Shown here: positions 35,716 to 36,665 of the stretch, piece by piece | Numbering within the stretch: the stretch's first letter is position 1 | Layout of the letters: every line of letters starts with the position of its first letter | Source: Veillonella caviae | GTDB taxonomy: Bacteria; Bacillota; Negativicutes; Veillonellales; Veillonellaceae | DNA length: 36,665 nucleotides | Direction: 5' to 3' | Assembly (NCBI RefSeq): GCF_003992125.1 | Contig: NZ_RQUY01000020.1 | Span: 1 to 36,665 of the forward strand | The notes under the pieces: generated by a model | What the model saw: the letters and a program-made list of their open reading frames with translations, nothing else | The model's database searches: none | What the model was told of the DNA's origin: nothing | Position numbers and translations under genes: made by a program

Positions 35716-35755
35716 GCATTAAACTTCTTTAAATTCTTATAAGAAGTTTTAATGC
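35716..35755. terminator. Hairpin after the MBL-fold gene
   Basis: GCATTAAACTTCTT (35716-35729) pairs with AAGAAGTTTTAATGC (35741-35755) with one bulge. It lacks a clear T-run. The rest of 35756-35942 shows no gene. Confidence 0.5.
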
Positions 35756-35942
35756 ATGTAATGAAATCGCTTTGAAATACTTCTTGGCCTCCTTATGTGC
35801 TTCTTGAAATCTTTAAAAACATTTTGTAATATTTTAGACGAATAATGTTTTTAATATTGTTGCCTTAAGATAAGGAAAGACTTGTTTATTTTGGCTTAGG
35901 CTAGTTATGAATAGGGCATCACAGAGTATATAGGTAAAAGTT

Positions 35943-36398
35943 ATGAAATCTATCGAAAAAAAAAATAACTCACAATATTTTGAGGATTGTCCCTATTTTA
36001 CGGCTGCTAAGTATTTGCGGAAGATGGAACAAGTGACAGAAGCCTATTTGAAGGAAACGGGTCTAGCTCCTGCTTATGCCTATATCCTTGAAGCCCTGGA
36101 CCGCTATGATGATGTAAATAGCATCATGTCTATTAGCCATGCTCTTGGTTATGAGCGGTCTACGGTATCTAGGCTTGTGAAAAAGCTAGAAAAAGAGGGG
36201 CTCGTGGAACTTTCACCAGACGGGCGGGCTACACATGTGGCTTTGACCGCGGCAGGTAAACGCCTCGATGATGAACTTATCAAGCCGAGCATTGCTAAGT
36301 ATAGTGCTGATATGGACACCCTTTTAGGGGGCCAGGAACGGGTTCAACTGACTTACTTATTAGTGGAAAGTACGGAAAAAATTGAACGTATTTTATAA
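35943..36398 (+). CDS. MarR-family transcriptional regulator
   Basis: A 151-residue winged-helix dimer of MarR type. The recognition region is SISHALGYERSTVSRLVKKL (residues about 60-79), followed by the wing VELSPDGRATHVALTAAGKR. Two N-terminal Cys/Tyr-containing stretches (FEDCPYFTAAK) could sense oxidants or electrophiles, but this is inference. It ends the cargo gene set and probably controls it. The ribosome binding site is weak (AGGTAAAAG). Confidence 0.9.
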   Translation: MKSIEKKNNSQYFEDCPYFTAAKYLRKMEQVTEAYLKETGLAPAYAYILEALDRYDDVNSIMSISHALGYERSTVSRLVKKLEKEGLVELSPDGRATHVALTAAGKRLDDELIKPSIAKYSADMDTLLGGQERVQLTYLLVESTEKIERIL

Positions 36399-36423
36399 AT
36401 TTTAGAACAATCAATATCATTCA

Positions 36424-36463
36424 ACTTAGGACCACCTATCTAAGAGGTGGTCCTAAGTCTTTT
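36424..36463. terminator. Terminator after the MarR gene
   Basis: ACTTAGGACCACCT (36424-36437) pairs perfectly with 36445-36458 around a 7-base loop; CTTTTA follows. Confidence 0.8.
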
Positions 36464-36521
36464 ATAAAAGGCGTAAAAGGTCATGATAAAAAGTTTTTGA
36501 TTTTATAATAAAAATAGGCTG

Positions 36522-36665
36522 CTTAATTGTAAAATGAAATTGAACAACTAAAAATCCATAGTGAACCTTGTGTTATGATTTAGGTGTCTAATCAAAATAT
36601 AACCGAGGTAATCACTATGGACTACACTAATCATAACACGACATTACGCACAAACAAACATTTAA
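36522..36665 (+). mobile_element. Second IS30-family copy, left end only
   Basis: Starting at TTAATTG the sequence repeats 30573-30716 with about three differences, including the left inverted repeat, the extended -10 and the crossing repeats. It lies in the same orientation as the first copy and runs off the window, so its integrity is unknown. It bounds the redox gene cargo on the right. Confidence 0.9.
36617..36665 (+). CDS. IS30-family transposase, N-terminal 16 codons (runs off the window)
   Basis: The ATG at 36617 follows CGAGG and encodes MDYTNHNTTLRTNKHL, identical to the first copy's start. Whether this copy is intact, and could supply transposase for both, cannot be seen. Confidence 0.8.
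   Translation, partial: MDYTNHNTTLRTNKHL

Overview
The window is a low-GC bacterial chromosome segment whose gene content, codon use and operon layout suggest a Negativicute, most likely a Veillonella. Pointers are the ylm/sepF cell-division cluster, a hem operon that makes uroporphyrinogen III and its corrinoid/siroheme branches but shows no later heme genes, a tetrahydrofolate riboswitch before a folate ECF transporter gene, and Gram-positive-like ribosome binding sites. The genus is inferred from recognition of the proteins, not from a database search.

Layout. (1) 1-3100: a secreted alpha/beta hydrolase gene broken by a frameshift, a LysR regulator on the minus strand, and a hexapeptide acetyltransferase divergent from it. 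(2) 3190-4760: rplM-rpsI with a clear promoter and terminator, then on the minus strand folT with a 3' frameshift, preceded by a THF riboswitch (4821-4919). (3) 5049-8310: a crotonase-family gene, pgl-tatA-HMA copper-chaperone-like operon, a cupin gene and a 38-residue membrane ORF. (4) 8325-15785: branched-chain amino acid biosynthesis, ilvD-ilvA-ilvB-ilvN, an orphan ABC ATPase, then ilvC. The ilvD leader holds an intrinsic terminator that looks like an attenuator. (5) 15806-21615: B12-binding-type radical SAM protein, pgeF (ylmD), yggS (ylmE), sepF, proC, ylmH. (6) 21592-29010: precorrin-2 dehydrogenase, hemA, hemC, cobA-hemD fusion, hemB, hemL and an XRE regulator, closed by a strong terminator. 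Together these convert glutamyl-tRNA to uroporphyrinogen III and on to precorrin-2 and sirohydrochlorin/siroheme, which fits supply of corrinoids.

(7) 29000-36665 is the accessory part. It starts with an eroded DNA/RNA non-specific endonuclease-type toxin tail whose catalytic centre appears deleted, followed by an intact 296-residue YezG/DUF600-like immunity protein that looks like two fused immunity domains. A decayed IS30-family element comes next (30573-31580). Then comes a cargo of a tautomerase, two Old Yellow Enzyme family flavin oxidoreductases, a secreted metallo-beta-lactamase-fold protein and a MarR regulator. The window ends inside a second, nearly identical IS30 copy in the same orientation. 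This has the shape of a composite transposon carrying an electrophile or xenobiotic reduction module.

The items most worth a second look are the IS30-bounded redox cargo, the crossing inverted repeats over the IS30 start codon, the toxin remnant with its doubled immunity protein, the riboswitch-controlled but frameshifted folT, the ilvD attenuator, and a consensus promoter lying inside the terminator before the hem operon.
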